Shown: one piece after another, positions 24,346 through 33,854 of the stretch
Layout of the letters: every line of letters begins with the position of its first letter
Position numbering within the stretch: position 1 is the stretch's first letter
Source: Cyanobacteria bacterium SIG26
GTDB taxonomy: Bacteria; Cyanobacteriota; Vampirovibrionia; Gastranaerophilales; Gastranaerophilaceae
Length of the DNA: 64,000 nucleotides
Reading direction: 5' to 3'
NCBI GenBank assembly: GCA_015152555.1
Contig: SUTS01000011.1
Location: 22,111-86,110, forward strand
Made by a program: the position numbers and the translations under genes
Notes under the pieces: generated by a model
The model's database searches: none
Seen by the model: only the letters and a program-made list of their open reading frames with translations
What the model was told of the DNA's origin: nothing

Positions 24346-24645
24346 ATGAAAAATTACGAATTATTAGCTATATTCAAACCTAATTTGGATGCAGAAGAAG
24401 TTGATAAAGCTATCGAAAAATTGAACGCACAAATCACTGAATTCGGTGGAAATGTTGTTTCTACTGATAAAACTGGTAGAAAAAAACTTGCTTATGAAGT
24501 TCAAAGCTTCAGAGATGGTTTCTTTACTACAACTATTTTAACATTACCTGCAGATAAAGTTGCTGAATTCAAAAGACAATTGAGATTAAACGACAGCGTT
24601 CTTAGAACAATGTTTATGGAAGCATCTGAAAAAGCTTCTGTTTAA
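24346..24645 (+). CDS. rpsF: 30S ribosomal protein S6
   Basis: 99 aa. Starts MKNYELLAIFKPNLDAEEVDKAIEKLNAQI and has the S6 core GRKKLAYEVQSFRDGFF and LRLNDSVLRTMF. S6 binds 16S rRNA together with S18. AAAGGAGAAAG before the ATG. Gene order rpsF-ssb-rpsR is the classic bacterial arrangement. Confidence 0.96.
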   Translation: MKNYELLAIFKPNLDAEEVDKAIEKLNAQITEFGGNVVSTDKTGRKKLAYEVQSFRDGFFTTTILTLPADKVAEFKRQLRLNDSVLRTMFMEASEKASV

Positions 24646-24686
24646 TTAAGTCAATAGATTATCCGTTAGAATAAAGGAAGTTTAAA

Positions 24687-25097
24687 ATGTCAATAGCAAA
24701 AGCAGTAGTTACAGGAATAGTTTATAAAACACCTAAAACAGGATATACTCAAAATAATGTTGCAGTTTCATCATTCGTTTTAAATGTTGGAACTCAAGAA
24801 GAAATTCTTGTAAGAGTTATATCAAAAAGACAATCCTTAGAATCTGTAGTTTCATCTTTAGCTAAAAACCAAAAAGTTTTAGTTGAAGGTAGACTGCAAA
24901 ATGGTGTTAGCAAAATGGATGACGGAACAGAAAAACGTGTTTTCGAAATTGAAGCATCAACAATTGAATTGATGGGTGCATCTGGTTCTTCATCTGATAG
25001 CAGTGACGACGGTGACATTTTGACTTTTGGTGATATGGATACATCATCAAGTGTTGATGCTGATGTTTTGATGGATGATGAAGAAGTTCCATTCTAG
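24687..25097 (+). CDS. ssb: single-stranded DNA-binding protein
   Basis: 136 aa with one OB-fold (residues about 1-95: VVTGIVYKTPKTGYTQNNVAVSSFVLNV, VLVEGRLQNGVSKMDDGTEKRVFEIEA). A Ser/Asp-rich linker (GSSSDSSDDGDI) follows, ending in the acidic tip MDDEEVPF that recruits partner proteins. It coats single-stranded DNA in replication and repair. It lies between rpsF and rpsR as usual. The OB fold is divergent from E. coli SSB but the overall layout is standard. Confidence 0.94.
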   Translation: MSIAKAVVTGIVYKTPKTGYTQNNVAVSSFVLNVGTQEEILVRVISKRQSLESVVSSLAKNQKVLVEGRLQNGVSKMDDGTEKRVFEIEASTIELMGASGSSSDSSDDGDILTFGDMDTSSSVDADVLMDDEEVPF

Positions 25098-25193
25098 GAA
25101 TAAAGCACTATTGTCATTCTGATTGGAACGAAAAATCTAACAAATAAAAATAAAAGTACACAAAATATAAGGCTAGAAAGGCAAATTAAGAAA

Positions 25194-25421
25194 ATGGCAA
25201 GACAAGAAGATAAGAAAAAACGTAAAAATTGCAGTCTTTGTGCTGATAAAGTTGAATCTATCGATTACAAAGATGCTGCAAAATTAAAAAGATACTTGAC
25301 AGAAGCTGGTAAAATTATTCCTCGTAGAATTACCGGCAACTGCGCAGCTCACCAAAGAATGATTGCAAAAGCAATCAAAAAAGCTAGAGAAGCTGCTATT
25401 ATTAGTTACGTTTTTGACTAA
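25194..25421 (+). CDS. rpsR: 30S ribosomal protein S18
   Basis: 75 aa. Begins MARQEDKKKRKNCSLCADKVESIDYKDAAKLKRYLTEAGKIIPRRITGNCAAHQRMIAKAIKKAREAA, a canonical S18 of the cysteine-containing type (CSLC...C). Last gene of the rpsF-ssb-rpsR unit, with a terminator 14 bases after the stop. Confidence 0.96.
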   Translation: MARQEDKKKRKNCSLCADKVESIDYKDAAKLKRYLTEAGKIIPRRITGNCAAHQRMIAKAIKKAREAAIISYVFD

Positions 25422-25434
25422 TAAAAAGACAGAG

Positions 25435-25471
25435 AAAAGCGGCGGGTGTTATTTAACACCCGCCGCTTTTT
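25435..25471 (+). terminator. intrinsic terminator after rpsR
   Basis: AAAAGCGGCGGGTGTT-ATTT-AACACCCGCCGCTTTT, a perfect 16-bp stem with flanking A and T, so it can serve both converging units. Confidence 0.93.
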
Positions 25472-25495
25472 AATTATTTATCTATCAAAGAAAAA

Positions 25496-25813
25496 TTAAA
25501 TTTCCTCGACTAGTAAATTATGCATTATGAAGTTTTTGTATTCAAGATAATCAATTTCTTTGTTATTATCAACATCGTATCTATCAAATTCATCAGATAA
25601 TTCTTGGATTTTTATCATCAATGCGTCCGGAGATTCTTTATCAAGAGATTTAATATCATTTAATAATAATTTTATAAAGCTTGCCATCCATTCATTTTTT
25701 GTTATGGTGTAACTTTTATCTGTATCATAGGTCAAAAAATCTTTTGCAATTTCTTCGTCAGTGAGACGTCTAAAACCGTTTGGAATATCATCTTTTTTTG
25801 TAATTATAAACAT
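25496..25813 (-). CDS. EF-hand calcium-binding protein
   Basis: 105 aa. Two complete EF-hand loops are visible: DTDKSYTITKNE (about residues 30-41) and DVDNNKEIDYLE (about residues 79-90), each with acidic or polar ligands at positions 1, 3, 5 and Glu at 12, separated by a helical linker. No signal peptide, so probably cytosolic. EF-hand proteins bind Ca2+ and act as sensors or buffers. It is the last gene of a three-gene operon, 11 bases after the HEAT-like gene, and may give that protein complex a calcium response (inference). Confidence 0.85.
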   Translation of the reverse strand: MFIITKKDDIPNGFRRLTDEEIAKDFLTYDTDKSYTITKNEWMASFIKLLLNDIKSLDKESPDALMIKIQELSDEFDRYDVDNNKEIDYLEYKNFIMHNLLVEEI

Positions 25814-25824
25814 AAGCTATTCTC

Positions 25825-26994
25825 CTATATCGCACAAATTATATTTTTTATATCCTCATTTTGAACAGAAGATAATGCCAACTCTTTATCTTGTTGTGTT
25901 AATTCATTCATTCGTTTCAATATTTCTACTGATTTTAAAACAACTGTAGGATTGTTTGAATCTAATAGTGCACGTACATTTTCGGCACAATTTGTTAGTT
26001 CTAATGCTGTATAAACAAATTCGCTATCTTCATATAATTCTTCATCAATATAAGCATTCAATGCTTGTGTATTAATCGATGATAGTAATTTTTTTATTTC
26101 TAGGATTTCTTGTTTGGTTTCTTTGGTTTCATCAAACAGATATTCATCATTTTCGGTTAAGGTTTCAAATTTGTCTTTCAAGTTTGCTAAAACTACCGCA
26201 ATTTGAGAATCTAATTCTTCATTAATAAGTTTTTCAAGAATTTCATACAAATTAAAATCAAAAACTTGTGACAAACCTAAAATTTCGCCTAATCCATTGG
26301 TGATGTGGTTTAAAACATATAGTGCATCTGTTTTGCTTGTATTATATAATGAAAACCAATCTGTTAGGTACAGAACTTCACCGGCAAAATTTTCAGCCAT
26401 AGATGATTTTTTCATCGAGTCAATGATTTTGTTTACCGCTTCTTTATTCCCGTAAGAAACTAAAAATCTTACTGCATCTAATTTAATAAAATCGTCTGCG
26501 TTATCAAGCATTGCAATGGCTTGTTCGTAACAAGAGTTGTCACCTAATATTGCTAATGTAGATGCGCAATTTGAACTTAAATATGTATCGTCATCATAGG
26601 CGTATTCTTTTAATAAATCTATTGCTAATGGATCTTGTATGTATGAAAAATACTTCGCGCAGTATGTTTTTTCTGAAGTATTACCGTTTTTAAATATTTC
26701 TAATATTTCATCTGTTAAATCTTCGTTTGAAAATTTTACCAGTGTTGATACAATAAATTCTTCGTAGGATGGTGAATAATATTTCAAAAGGCTTAACAGG
26801 TTTTTATAATTAGAAGAATTGCAACATTTTTCCAATCTTGTCGCAACGTTTTGTTTAACAAAATCAAACAAAAAATCTTCCTTTTCAACTAATTCTGCGA
26901 AAAGTGCAACATCCGGTTTATTTATAAGACTACAAGCCACAGGTTCAAAATCTTTCGGATTTTTACCTGTCAATTTCTTTAAATCTTCGCTCAT
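25825..26994 (-). CDS. HEAT-repeat-like helical protein
   Basis: 389 aa, wholly helical in appearance with repeated HEAT-type units, for example DPLAIDLLKEYAYDDDTYLSSNCASTLAILGD and YEQAIAMLDNADDFIKLDAVRFLVSYGNKEAVNKII. There is no membrane segment or catalytic motif. HEAT solenoids usually mediate protein-protein contacts. The gene lies 13 bases behind the SLOG gene and 11 bases before the EF-hand gene. Acidic overall. Its partner is unknown; operon context points to the SLOG and EF-hand proteins. Confidence 0.75.
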   Translation of the reverse strand: MSEDLKKLTGKNPKDFEPVACSLINKPDVALFAELVEKEDFLFDFVKQNVATRLEKCCNSSNYKNLLSLLKYYSPSYEEFIVSTLVKFSNEDLTDEILEIFKNGNTSEKTYCAKYFSYIQDPLAIDLLKEYAYDDDTYLSSNCASTLAILGDNSCYEQAIAMLDNADDFIKLDAVRFLVSYGNKEAVNKIIDSMKKSSMAENFAGEVLYLTDWFSLYNTSKTDALYVLNHITNGLGEILGLSQVFDFNLYEILEKLINEELDSQIAVVLANLKDKFETLTENDEYLFDETKETKQEILEIKKLLSSINTQALNAYIDEELYEDSEFVYTALELTNCAENVRALLDSNNPTVVLKSVEILKRMNELTQQDKELALSSVQNEDIKNIICAI

Positions 26995-27007
26995 AAGGAC
27001 AACCTTA

Positions 27008-27652
27008 TTAATCTAAGTAAAATACTGTAATAACTTTATGACCTTCTTCAGCATATTGAACAGCATTATGTAGAGTTTTACTTGTATGAGACAAGAAACA
27101 AATTAATTGATTACATTCATCAATAATTTCTCTGTTACAAACTCTTGATGCATCAGCTAATGTCATCATTGCGCGGTCTGAATGTTCAATAATATTAGGA
27201 ACACCAATAAGTTGATCTTGAACGTCTGATGGTTGTTGACCAATTGTTTGAGGTAATATAACGCACAGTTTGTCAGGGTTAGCTTTCATCGCACCGCGAA
27301 TAGCTGCAGCGTTTGTACCTGAAGATCCGCCAGATGTAATAATTGTGTTACCTTGCATAACAAGCGCGGTTGAAAGTGTTTCAATCATTTGTTGGTGAGT
27401 GATTGGAAGATTTCTACTACCGATGATTGCGATTTTCTTTGCTGATTGTTTAATTGTTGCAAGTTCCATTGCCAATTCATCAACCGTGTTTGGAGCGTCT
27501 GATTTAACTGTGTCTAAATCTTCATCAATTGGAACTACTATTGATCTTTGTAAATCATCATTGTTGTTTTCGTCTGTACTTAATAAAATTTCCATATCAC
27601 TGTCTGTCATTTTTTCTTTTACCTTCTTGATTGCATTAATTACATTTTTCAA
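27008..27652 (-). CDS. SLOG/DprA-like Rossmann-fold protein
   Basis: 214 aa. After an acidic N-terminal region of about 70 residues comes a Rossmann-like domain: KIAIIGSRNLPITHQQMIETLSTALVMQGNTIITSGGSSGTNAAAIRGAMKAN, then KLCVILPQ and EGHKVITVFYLD. The pattern GSR...TSGGSSGTNAAAI is that of the SLOG superfamily, which includes DprA (recombination mediator) and nucleotide-sensing proteins. It is much shorter than DprA and has no winged-helix domain. First gene of a tight operon with HEAT-like and EF-hand genes, divergent from pcrA whose start is 45 bases away. Ligand and role unknown. Confidence 0.78.
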   Translation of the reverse strand: MKNVINAIKKVKEKMTDSDMEILLSTDENNNDDLQRSIVVPIDEDLDTVKSDAPNTVDELAMELATIKQSAKKIAIIGSRNLPITHQQMIETLSTALVMQGNTIITSGGSSGTNAAAIRGAMKANPDKLCVILPQTIGQQPSDVQDQLIGVPNIIEHSDRAMMTLADASRVCNREIIDECNQLICFLSHTSKTLHNAVQYAEEGHKVITVFYLD

Positions 27653-27696
27653 CTATGCTTAATTATAGCATATTTTTTTTGATTTGGGAAGAGGTC

Positions 27697-30273
27697 ATGG
27701 AAAATCTATTAGAAAATCTTAATAAGGAACAAAAAGAAGCGGTTAAAACAACACAAGGGCCTTTATTAATACTAGCCGGAGCAGGTTCAGGCAAAACAAA
27801 AGTTTTAACGACATGTATTGCTTATATGATTAAAAATGGAGTTAAGCCTCGTAATATTTTGGCTGTAACTTTTACCAATAAAGCAGCTAAGGAAATGAAA
27901 GAGCGTATTGGTAAAATTTTGGGTGAAGATACTGTTAAATATATGTGGGTAGGTACTTTTCACGGAATATGCGGTAGAATTTTAAGAGAAAATATTGACA
28001 AATATAATACAGCAACCGGAAAACACCTTGATAAGAATTTTACGATTTATGATGATTCTGATACTAACCAAATAATTACAAGAATAATTAAGAAACTTAA
28101 TCTTGATGATAAAGTTTATCCGACAAAACTTGTAAAATCTGTTATTTCAAACGCAAAAAACAAAATGCAAGATGCAACTACTTTTGCGACTTATGCAAGA
28201 GATTTTAAATCACAAAGGATAGCTTCAATTTATGAAGAATATGAAAAATCTTTGAATAATAACAATGCAATAGATTTTGATGATATGTTGTTATTAACCG
28301 TAAAATTACTTGAACAAAATAAAGAAGTTCGTCAGCAGTATTACGACAGATTTCAACACATTTTGGTTGATGAGTATCAAGATACTAACTTGGCTCAGTA
28401 CAATCTTGTTAATATGTTATATACAAATCTTTCAAAAGATATACCGGATTCTCGTTCGTTATGCGTTGTAGGTGATGTTGACCAGTCAATTTATTCTTGG
28501 CGTGGTGCGGATTATACGATAATCATGAATTTCCAAAAAGATTATCCGAAAACAAAATTGATTAAATTGGAACAAAATTATCGTTCAACAGCACATATTC
28601 TAAATGCTGCAAACGCGGTTATTGAAAACAATAATGAGCGTGTTGAAAAAGTTTTATATTCAAATAAAGGTGAAGGCGAAAAATTAAGCTATTATATCGC
28701 GGATGACGAGGCAGATGAGGCTAATTATATAGCATCTAATATTAAACGTAATGCAGGCGGTAATTATAATCAATTTGCGATTTTATACAGAACAAATAAC
28801 CAATCACGTGCATTAGAAGAAGCTTGTATGGCAGTCGGTATTCCTTATAAAATATACGGCGGTACTAAATTCTATGACCGTGCAGAAGTTAAAACCGTAC
28901 TTTGTTATTTGAAACTTATTAATAATACCGATGATTCTCAAAGTTTGCGCCGTGTTATCAATGTACCTAAGCGCGGTATTGGCGAAACAACTGTTAAAAG
29001 TCTTGCTGATTTTGCAAATTCTAAAGAGATTAGTCTATATGAGGCTATAAAAATTTGTGAGGATTCCGGAATTGCTCCAAAAACTCGTTCCAAATTAAAA
29101 GATTTTGCAGAACTTATTAATAAGTTCAAACAAGCAAAAGAGTCATATTCATTAAAGGAATTTGTTACTTTAGTTATTGAAAAATCAGGTTATTTGGCAG
29201 AATTACAAGCAAAAGTTGCTGTAAATCCGGATTTTCAAGATGATATTAACAACTTACAAGAGCTTGTAAACGTAGCGGAAGAATTTGTACCGGAAGAACA
29301 AGATAATATTTTGGGCGAATTTTTACAACAAGTAGCATTAGTTTCAGATTTAGATTCTATGGAAGATGAATCAAATAATGTAACAATGATGACCTTGCAT
29401 GCTGCAAAAGGTTTAGAGTTTCCTACAGTATTTATTGCCGGCATGGATGAGGGTATTTTCCCTAGTCAAAGAACATTACAAGTGCCTTCAGAAGTAGAAG
29501 AAGAACGTAGATTAATGTACGTTGGGATTACACGTGCAGAAGAAAAACTCTATTTAGTTTCTGCAAAACGTCGCCAAACTTGGGGTGAATTTCGTTATTA
29601 TAACCCATCGAGGTTTATGGAAGAGATCCCTCAAAATCTTATTGAATCTTTTGAATCAGAGGGCTCATATAGTCGTTTGTCAACATTTAGAAGTGCAGTT
29701 ACTAAAGCTAAAGAATCTTACGCAAAATCTGATTCTGATGGATATGTAAAACCTTCTACAGGATTTGGTGCAAATTTTGTTGCGCCTCAAAAACGAGGTT
29801 TAGCATCTTCTTCGTCGAATTCAAATTCGGCAAGTTCATTTACTGCAAACCGTAGTAATTATAATAGTGCAAGTTCTAATTATACTCGTTCAAGTTATAC
29901 AAAAAGTAATTACCCGAATAATAGAACGCCACAACGTACTATTCTTGTAAAATCAGCGGCAAATAAAAAGCGTGAAGAAGAAAAAATTGCGGCATTTTTC
30001 CAAGATAATGCAATAAAAAGAATGGCGGAAGAACGTCGTCAAAGACTTGCTGCAGAACAACGTCAATCAGAAGAACGAGAACAGCAACGTAAAAATTCTA
30101 CAATTATTGAAGACGTTTATTCTGTCGGTCAACGCGTTTTTCATCAGCAGATGGGTGTCGGGCATATTACTGATGTAATGAATATCGGTGAAAGTGTTAT
30201 GTACACTATTGACTTTGGCAAGTTAGGTAAAAAAGCAATGGATGCTTCTTATGCAAAACTTAAAAAGTTTTAG
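27697..30273 (+). CDS. pcrA: UvrD/PcrA-type DNA helicase
   Basis: 858 aa from the ATG at 27697 (GGGAAGAGG upstream; the track's 14 extra codons lie across the promoter). All superfamily I motifs are visible: LNKEQKEAV (Q motif), LAGAGSGKTKVL (Walker A), TFTNKAAKEMKERI, VDEYQDTN, VGDVDQSIYSWRGAD, LEQNYRST, MTLHAAKGLEFPTVFI and VGITRAEEKLYL. It unwinds DNA 3'-5' in repair and replication restart. A low-complexity Ser/Asn-rich linker (about residues 690-750) precedes the C-terminal Tudor-like domain (VYSVGQRVFHQQMGVGHIT) that in PcrA binds RNA polymerase. Confidence 0.95.
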   Translation: MENLLENLNKEQKEAVKTTQGPLLILAGAGSGKTKVLTTCIAYMIKNGVKPRNILAVTFTNKAAKEMKERIGKILGEDTVKYMWVGTFHGICGRILRENIDKYNTATGKHLDKNFTIYDDSDTNQIITRIIKKLNLDDKVYPTKLVKSVISNAKNKMQDATTFATYARDFKSQRIASIYEEYEKSLNNNNAIDFDDMLLLTVKLLEQNKEVRQQYYDRFQHILVDEYQDTNLAQYNLVNMLYTNLSKDIPDSRSLCVVGDVDQSIYSWRGADYTIIMNFQKDYPKTKLIKLEQNYRSTAHILNAANAVIENNNERVEKVLYSNKGEGEKLSYYIADDEADEANYIASNIKRNAGGNYNQFAILYRTNNQSRALEEACMAVGIPYKIYGGTKFYDRAEVKTVLCYLKLINNTDDSQSLRRVINVPKRGIGETTVKSLADFANSKEISLYEAIKICEDSGIAPKTRSKLKDFAELINKFKQAKESYSLKEFVTLVIEKSGYLAELQAKVAVNPDFQDDINNLQELVNVAEEFVPEEQDNILGEFLQQVALVSDLDSMEDESNNVTMMTLHAAKGLEFPTVFIAGMDEGIFPSQRTLQVPSEVEEERRLMYVGITRAEEKLYLVSAKRRQTWGEFRYYNPSRFMEEIPQNLIESFESEGSYSRLSTFRSAVTKAKESYAKSDSDGYVKPSTGFGANFVAPQKRGLASSSSNSNSASSFTANRSNYNSASSNYTRSSYTKSNYPNNRTPQRTILVKSAANKKREEEKIAAFFQDNAIKRMAEERRQRLAAEQRQSEEREQQRKNSTIIEDVYSVGQRVFHQQMGVGHITDVMNIGESVMYTIDFGKLGKKAMDASYAKLKKF

Positions 30274-30328
30274 TGTGGGATAATAATTAACTTTTCATTA
30301 ATTTTTCATTATTAATATATATTTATGT

Positions 30329-30334
30329 TAAACT
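30329..30334 (+). promoter_or_regulatory. extended -10 promoter of secA
   Basis: TGT-TAAACT, 37 bases before the secA ATG at 30372, in the AT-rich spacer after pcrA. No convincing -35 box, as expected for extended -10 promoters. Confidence 0.4.
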
Positions 30335-30371
30335 AAAATCAATAATAGTAAACTTGGAGAGGATATTAATA

Positions 30372-33026
30372 ATGATAAAAATGTTACTAAAACTTTTGGG
30401 CGATCCTAATGAAAAGAAAGTTAAAGCAATGATGGGGATTGTTGAGCATATCAATGCCTTAGAACCGGAATTTGCAAAACTTACGGATGAGGAATTAAGG
30501 GCTAAAACTCAAGAGTTTCGTAATATTTTGGCAAAACGACCTACTTCTAAGAATTTTAAAGAAGATTTGAGATTAGAAAAGGAAGCTTTGGATAAATTAT
30601 TGCCAGAAGCTTTTGCCACAGTTAGAGAAGCTGGTAAACGTGTTTTAAATATGCGCCATTTTGATGTTCAATTAATTGGCGGATATTTCTTACATAATGG
30701 ACATATTGCGGAAATGAGAACAGGTGAAGGTAAAACTTTGGTTGCGACTTTACCTGCATATTTGAATGCTTTAACTGGAAAAGGTGTTCATGTAGTAACA
30801 GTAAACGATTACCTCGCAAAACGTGATAGTGAATGGATGGGAAAAATTTATAAGTTTTTGGGTTTAACTGTTGGTGTTGTTTTATCTAATGGTGAGAATG
30901 CGAGAAATTTTCATGTAAAGCGTGATGCATATCAGTGTGATATTACTTATGGTACAAATAATGAATTTGGGTTTGATTATTTGCGTGATAATATGGCCGG
31001 AGCTGAAGAAATGCTTGTTCAGCGTCCGTTTAATTATGCTATTATTGACGAAGTTGACAGTATTCTTATCGATGAAGCTCGTACTCCGTTAATCATTAGC
31101 GGTCGTTTAGCTCAATCTGCCGAAACATATAAAATGATGGCAAAAGTGGCACCTCAACTTACAAAAGAGGTTGATTATACCGTCGATGAGAAAAATAAGA
31201 ATGTTATTTTAACCGAAGATGGTATTGATAGAGCTCAAGAACTTATCGGAGTTAAGGATTTATTTGATATTCAAACTCAGTATGCTCACCATTTGTTACA
31301 AGCATTAAAAGCAAAAGAATTATTTGTTAAAGATACAGATTATGTTGTAAGAAATGGCGAAGTAATGATTGTTGATGAATTCACCGGTCGTTTAATGGAA
31401 GGTCGCCGTTGGTCAGATGGTTTACACCAAGCCGTTGAAGCAAAAGAAGGGGTTGAAATTCAAGATGAAACTCAAACATTAGCAAGCATTACGTATCAAA
31501 ATTTATTTAGATTATATCCAAAGCTTTCCGGCATGACAGGTACTGCAATGACTGAAGAAGCAGAATTCGGCAAGATTTATAATCTTGAAGTTACTGCTAT
31601 TCCGACAAACAAGCCTGATATCAGAATTAATTATCCGGATGTTATTTATAAGTCTGAGGTTCAAAAATATTTGGCTGTGGTCGATGATATTGTAGAGCAA
31701 TATAAAATTGGTCGACCGGTTTTAGTTGGTACAATTAGTATTGAAAAATCTGAGTATGTGTCTGCGCTGTTAAAACAACGTGGAATTAGACATAATGTGT
31801 TGAATGCAAAACATCACGAAAGAGAAGCTTATATTATTGCACAAGCCGGTCGAGTTGGTGCAGTTACTATTGCAACAAACATGGCAGGTCGCGGTACGGA
31901 TATTTTATTGGGTGGTAATGCGGAATATCTTGCTAAAGCTGAATTGGAAGATAAAGGTGTTGATGAAAATACTGAAGGGTATGAACAAATTAAAGAAGCG
32001 ACTTTGGCTAATGCAAGAGCGATAACAGAAGAAGAACACGCTAAAGTTGTTGAGTTAGGCGGTTTACATGTTATCGGCACAGAACGTCATGAATCTCGCC
32101 GTATTGATAATCAATTAAGAGGTCGTGCAGCACGTCAAGGTGACCCTGGTTCTACAAGATTTTTCTTATCTTTAGAAGATAATTTGATGAGAATATTCGG
32201 CGGTGAAAAAATAACTCAATTAATGACTGCGTTAAATGTTCCTGAAAATATGGCAATTGATCATCCGCTTATTACAACAAGAATTGAATCAGCTCAAAAG
32301 AAAGTTGAAACTTTCCATTTTGATATGAGAAAAACAGTTCTTGAATATGATGATGTTATGAATATTCAGCGTGAAAAATTCTATCGTCAGAGACGTAAAG
32401 TTTTGGCTGGACAAGGTTTGCAGGACGATATTTATTATATGATGGAATGCGAAGTTGATAGGCTTATGAGAAGTTTTATTTCACCTGAGCAAAAGGTTGA
32501 AGAATATGTTTATGAAGATTTGCAAACAATGATTAAAGAGCTTCACTCTACAGTTCCTCAATTATCTTCGTTTGAAGTTTCAGATATTCAAAATATGCGT
32601 TTTGAACCTATGTATAATAAAATAAAAGATTTTGTCATTGATGCGTACAAATCTCACGAAATTGGTATTATTAATTTTTATAATCAAGTTGTGCAAGATT
32701 ATAATGCGGGTTATGAATTACAAGAACCGTTTAAAAATAATATAGTAAGACAACTTGAAAAAGATGTATTATTAAAGGTTGTTGATAATAAATGGATTGA
32801 TCATTTGCATAATATTGATATGTTGCGTGAAGGTATCGGGTTAAGGGCTTATGGTCAAAAGGATCCATTAATTGAATATAAAAAAGAAGCTTATGATTTG
32901 TTTAACAGAATGATGTCAGAAATTCAAAGTGAAACGGTAAAACATTTGTTCAGAACAAGATTTGGTGTTCAAGTTGTGAATAATGGTGTACCTGTTGATG
33001 ATATTGATGATGAAATTTCAGAATAA
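30372..33026 (+). CDS. secA: preprotein translocase ATPase SecA
   Basis: 884 aa from the ATG at 30372. The track's TTG start six codons earlier overlaps the ribosome-binding site GGAGAGG, so the ATG is preferred. Motifs: GEGKTLVATLPAYLNAL (Walker A), TVNDYLAKRD, YGTNNEFGFDYLRDNM, IDEVDSILIDEARTPLIISG, GTISIEKSE, TNMAGRGTDILLGGN and RQGDPGSTRFFLSLEDNLMRIFGG. SecA drives protein export through SecYEG. The usual C-terminal zinc-binding cysteine motif is absent; the protein ends in VPVDDIDDEISE. Confidence 0.96.
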   Translation: MIKMLLKLLGDPNEKKVKAMMGIVEHINALEPEFAKLTDEELRAKTQEFRNILAKRPTSKNFKEDLRLEKEALDKLLPEAFATVREAGKRVLNMRHFDVQLIGGYFLHNGHIAEMRTGEGKTLVATLPAYLNALTGKGVHVVTVNDYLAKRDSEWMGKIYKFLGLTVGVVLSNGENARNFHVKRDAYQCDITYGTNNEFGFDYLRDNMAGAEEMLVQRPFNYAIIDEVDSILIDEARTPLIISGRLAQSAETYKMMAKVAPQLTKEVDYTVDEKNKNVILTEDGIDRAQELIGVKDLFDIQTQYAHHLLQALKAKELFVKDTDYVVRNGEVMIVDEFTGRLMEGRRWSDGLHQAVEAKEGVEIQDETQTLASITYQNLFRLYPKLSGMTGTAMTEEAEFGKIYNLEVTAIPTNKPDIRINYPDVIYKSEVQKYLAVVDDIVEQYKIGRPVLVGTISIEKSEYVSALLKQRGIRHNVLNAKHHEREAYIIAQAGRVGAVTIATNMAGRGTDILLGGNAEYLAKAELEDKGVDENTEGYEQIKEATLANARAITEEEHAKVVELGGLHVIGTERHESRRIDNQLRGRAARQGDPGSTRFFLSLEDNLMRIFGGEKITQLMTALNVPENMAIDHPLITTRIESAQKKVETFHFDMRKTVLEYDDVMNIQREKFYRQRRKVLAGQGLQDDIYYMMECEVDRLMRSFISPEQKVEEYVYEDLQTMIKELHSTVPQLSSFEVSDIQNMRFEPMYNKIKDFVIDAYKSHEIGIINFYNQVVQDYNAGYELQEPFKNNIVRQLEKDVLLKVVDNKWIDHLHNIDMLREGIGLRAYGQKDPLIEYKKEAYDLFNRMMSEIQSETVKHLFRTRFGVQVVNNGVPVDDIDDEISE

Positions 33027-33038
33027 ATCTCTTAGGTT

Positions 33039-33854
33039 ATGGAAGACAAAGTTCTTATAAAATATTTTAAAAGTTTAGGTATAGAGGTTCACACCTCTAC
33101 CAAAGCTCGTGGTCATCAAGGTTTTTATACACATAATAGAATTGATATCTCTAAGAATGTTTCTCAACAGAGAATGGTACCGGTTTTATTACATGAATTT
33201 GCGCATTATATACATTCTCAGATTGAGCCTGATATGATGAAAACAGGTGGAAGTTTGGATGTCTTATTTGATGTGAATGATTCTGAAAAGTATTATGAAG
33301 AACTGTTGTTGGTAACTAATTTTGTGGATAAGCATTCTAAATTTGAAAAGTTAGAGCAGCATAAAATGATTGCAAAATCTAAGGTTTTAGAATATGAAAA
33401 TGTTATTAAAAATAAATATCCTAAATTTATGCGTTCTAAAAAATTTAAAGAATTTGATAAATATATAAAAGGCTCAAAGGCAAAATATTTATTAAAATAT
33501 GACAGAATAAAATTGGTATCAGGTTTGTTATTCAAAACGGTTGAAGTTTTAACAATTGATAATTTAGAAAAAGATTTTTGTGATATCCCACCGGAGTTTG
33601 CAGCATATATTAGATTAAAATCTTGGCAGAAAAAACAAACTCGTATATCTACTAAAATAAATAAGTTAAAAAAATATTATCAAAAGCCGGCAGAATTGTT
33701 CGCAAGACTAGTTGAGGGACTATATTTAGATCCTGAATATGTCCAAAAAATAGCCCCTCATACATGTTATAGGTTTTTTGATTTATTAAATCGCGGATAT
33801 TATAAAAATTTATCCGAAGTCTTGGATTTTATTTATAATCCTGTTAATTTGTAA
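33039..33854 (+). CDS. putative zinc metallopeptidase-like protein (HEFAH)
   Basis: 271 aa. The N-terminal third ends in VPVLLHEFAHYIHSQI, a HExxH metal-binding helix in the context seen in gluzincin or ImmA/IrrE-type proteins. A possible third ligand is the glutamate in PAELFARLVEGLYL near residue 225. The middle is a long basic helical region (KSKVLEYENVIKNKYPKFMRSKKF). The gene follows secA after 12 bases and is probably cotranscribed. It overlaps the converging gene by 22 bases at the 3' end. Substrate unknown; whether it is catalytic is inference. Confidence 0.72.
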   Translation: MEDKVLIKYFKSLGIEVHTSTKARGHQGFYTHNRIDISKNVSQQRMVPVLLHEFAHYIHSQIEPDMMKTGGSLDVLFDVNDSEKYYEELLLVTNFVDKHSKFEKLEQHKMIAKSKVLEYENVIKNKYPKFMRSKKFKEFDKYIKGSKAKYLLKYDRIKLVSGLLFKTVEVLTIDNLEKDFCDIPPEFAAYIRLKSWQKKQTRISTKINKLKKYYQKPAELFARLVEGLYLDPEYVQKIAPHTCYRFFDLLNRGYYKNLSEVLDFIYNPVNL

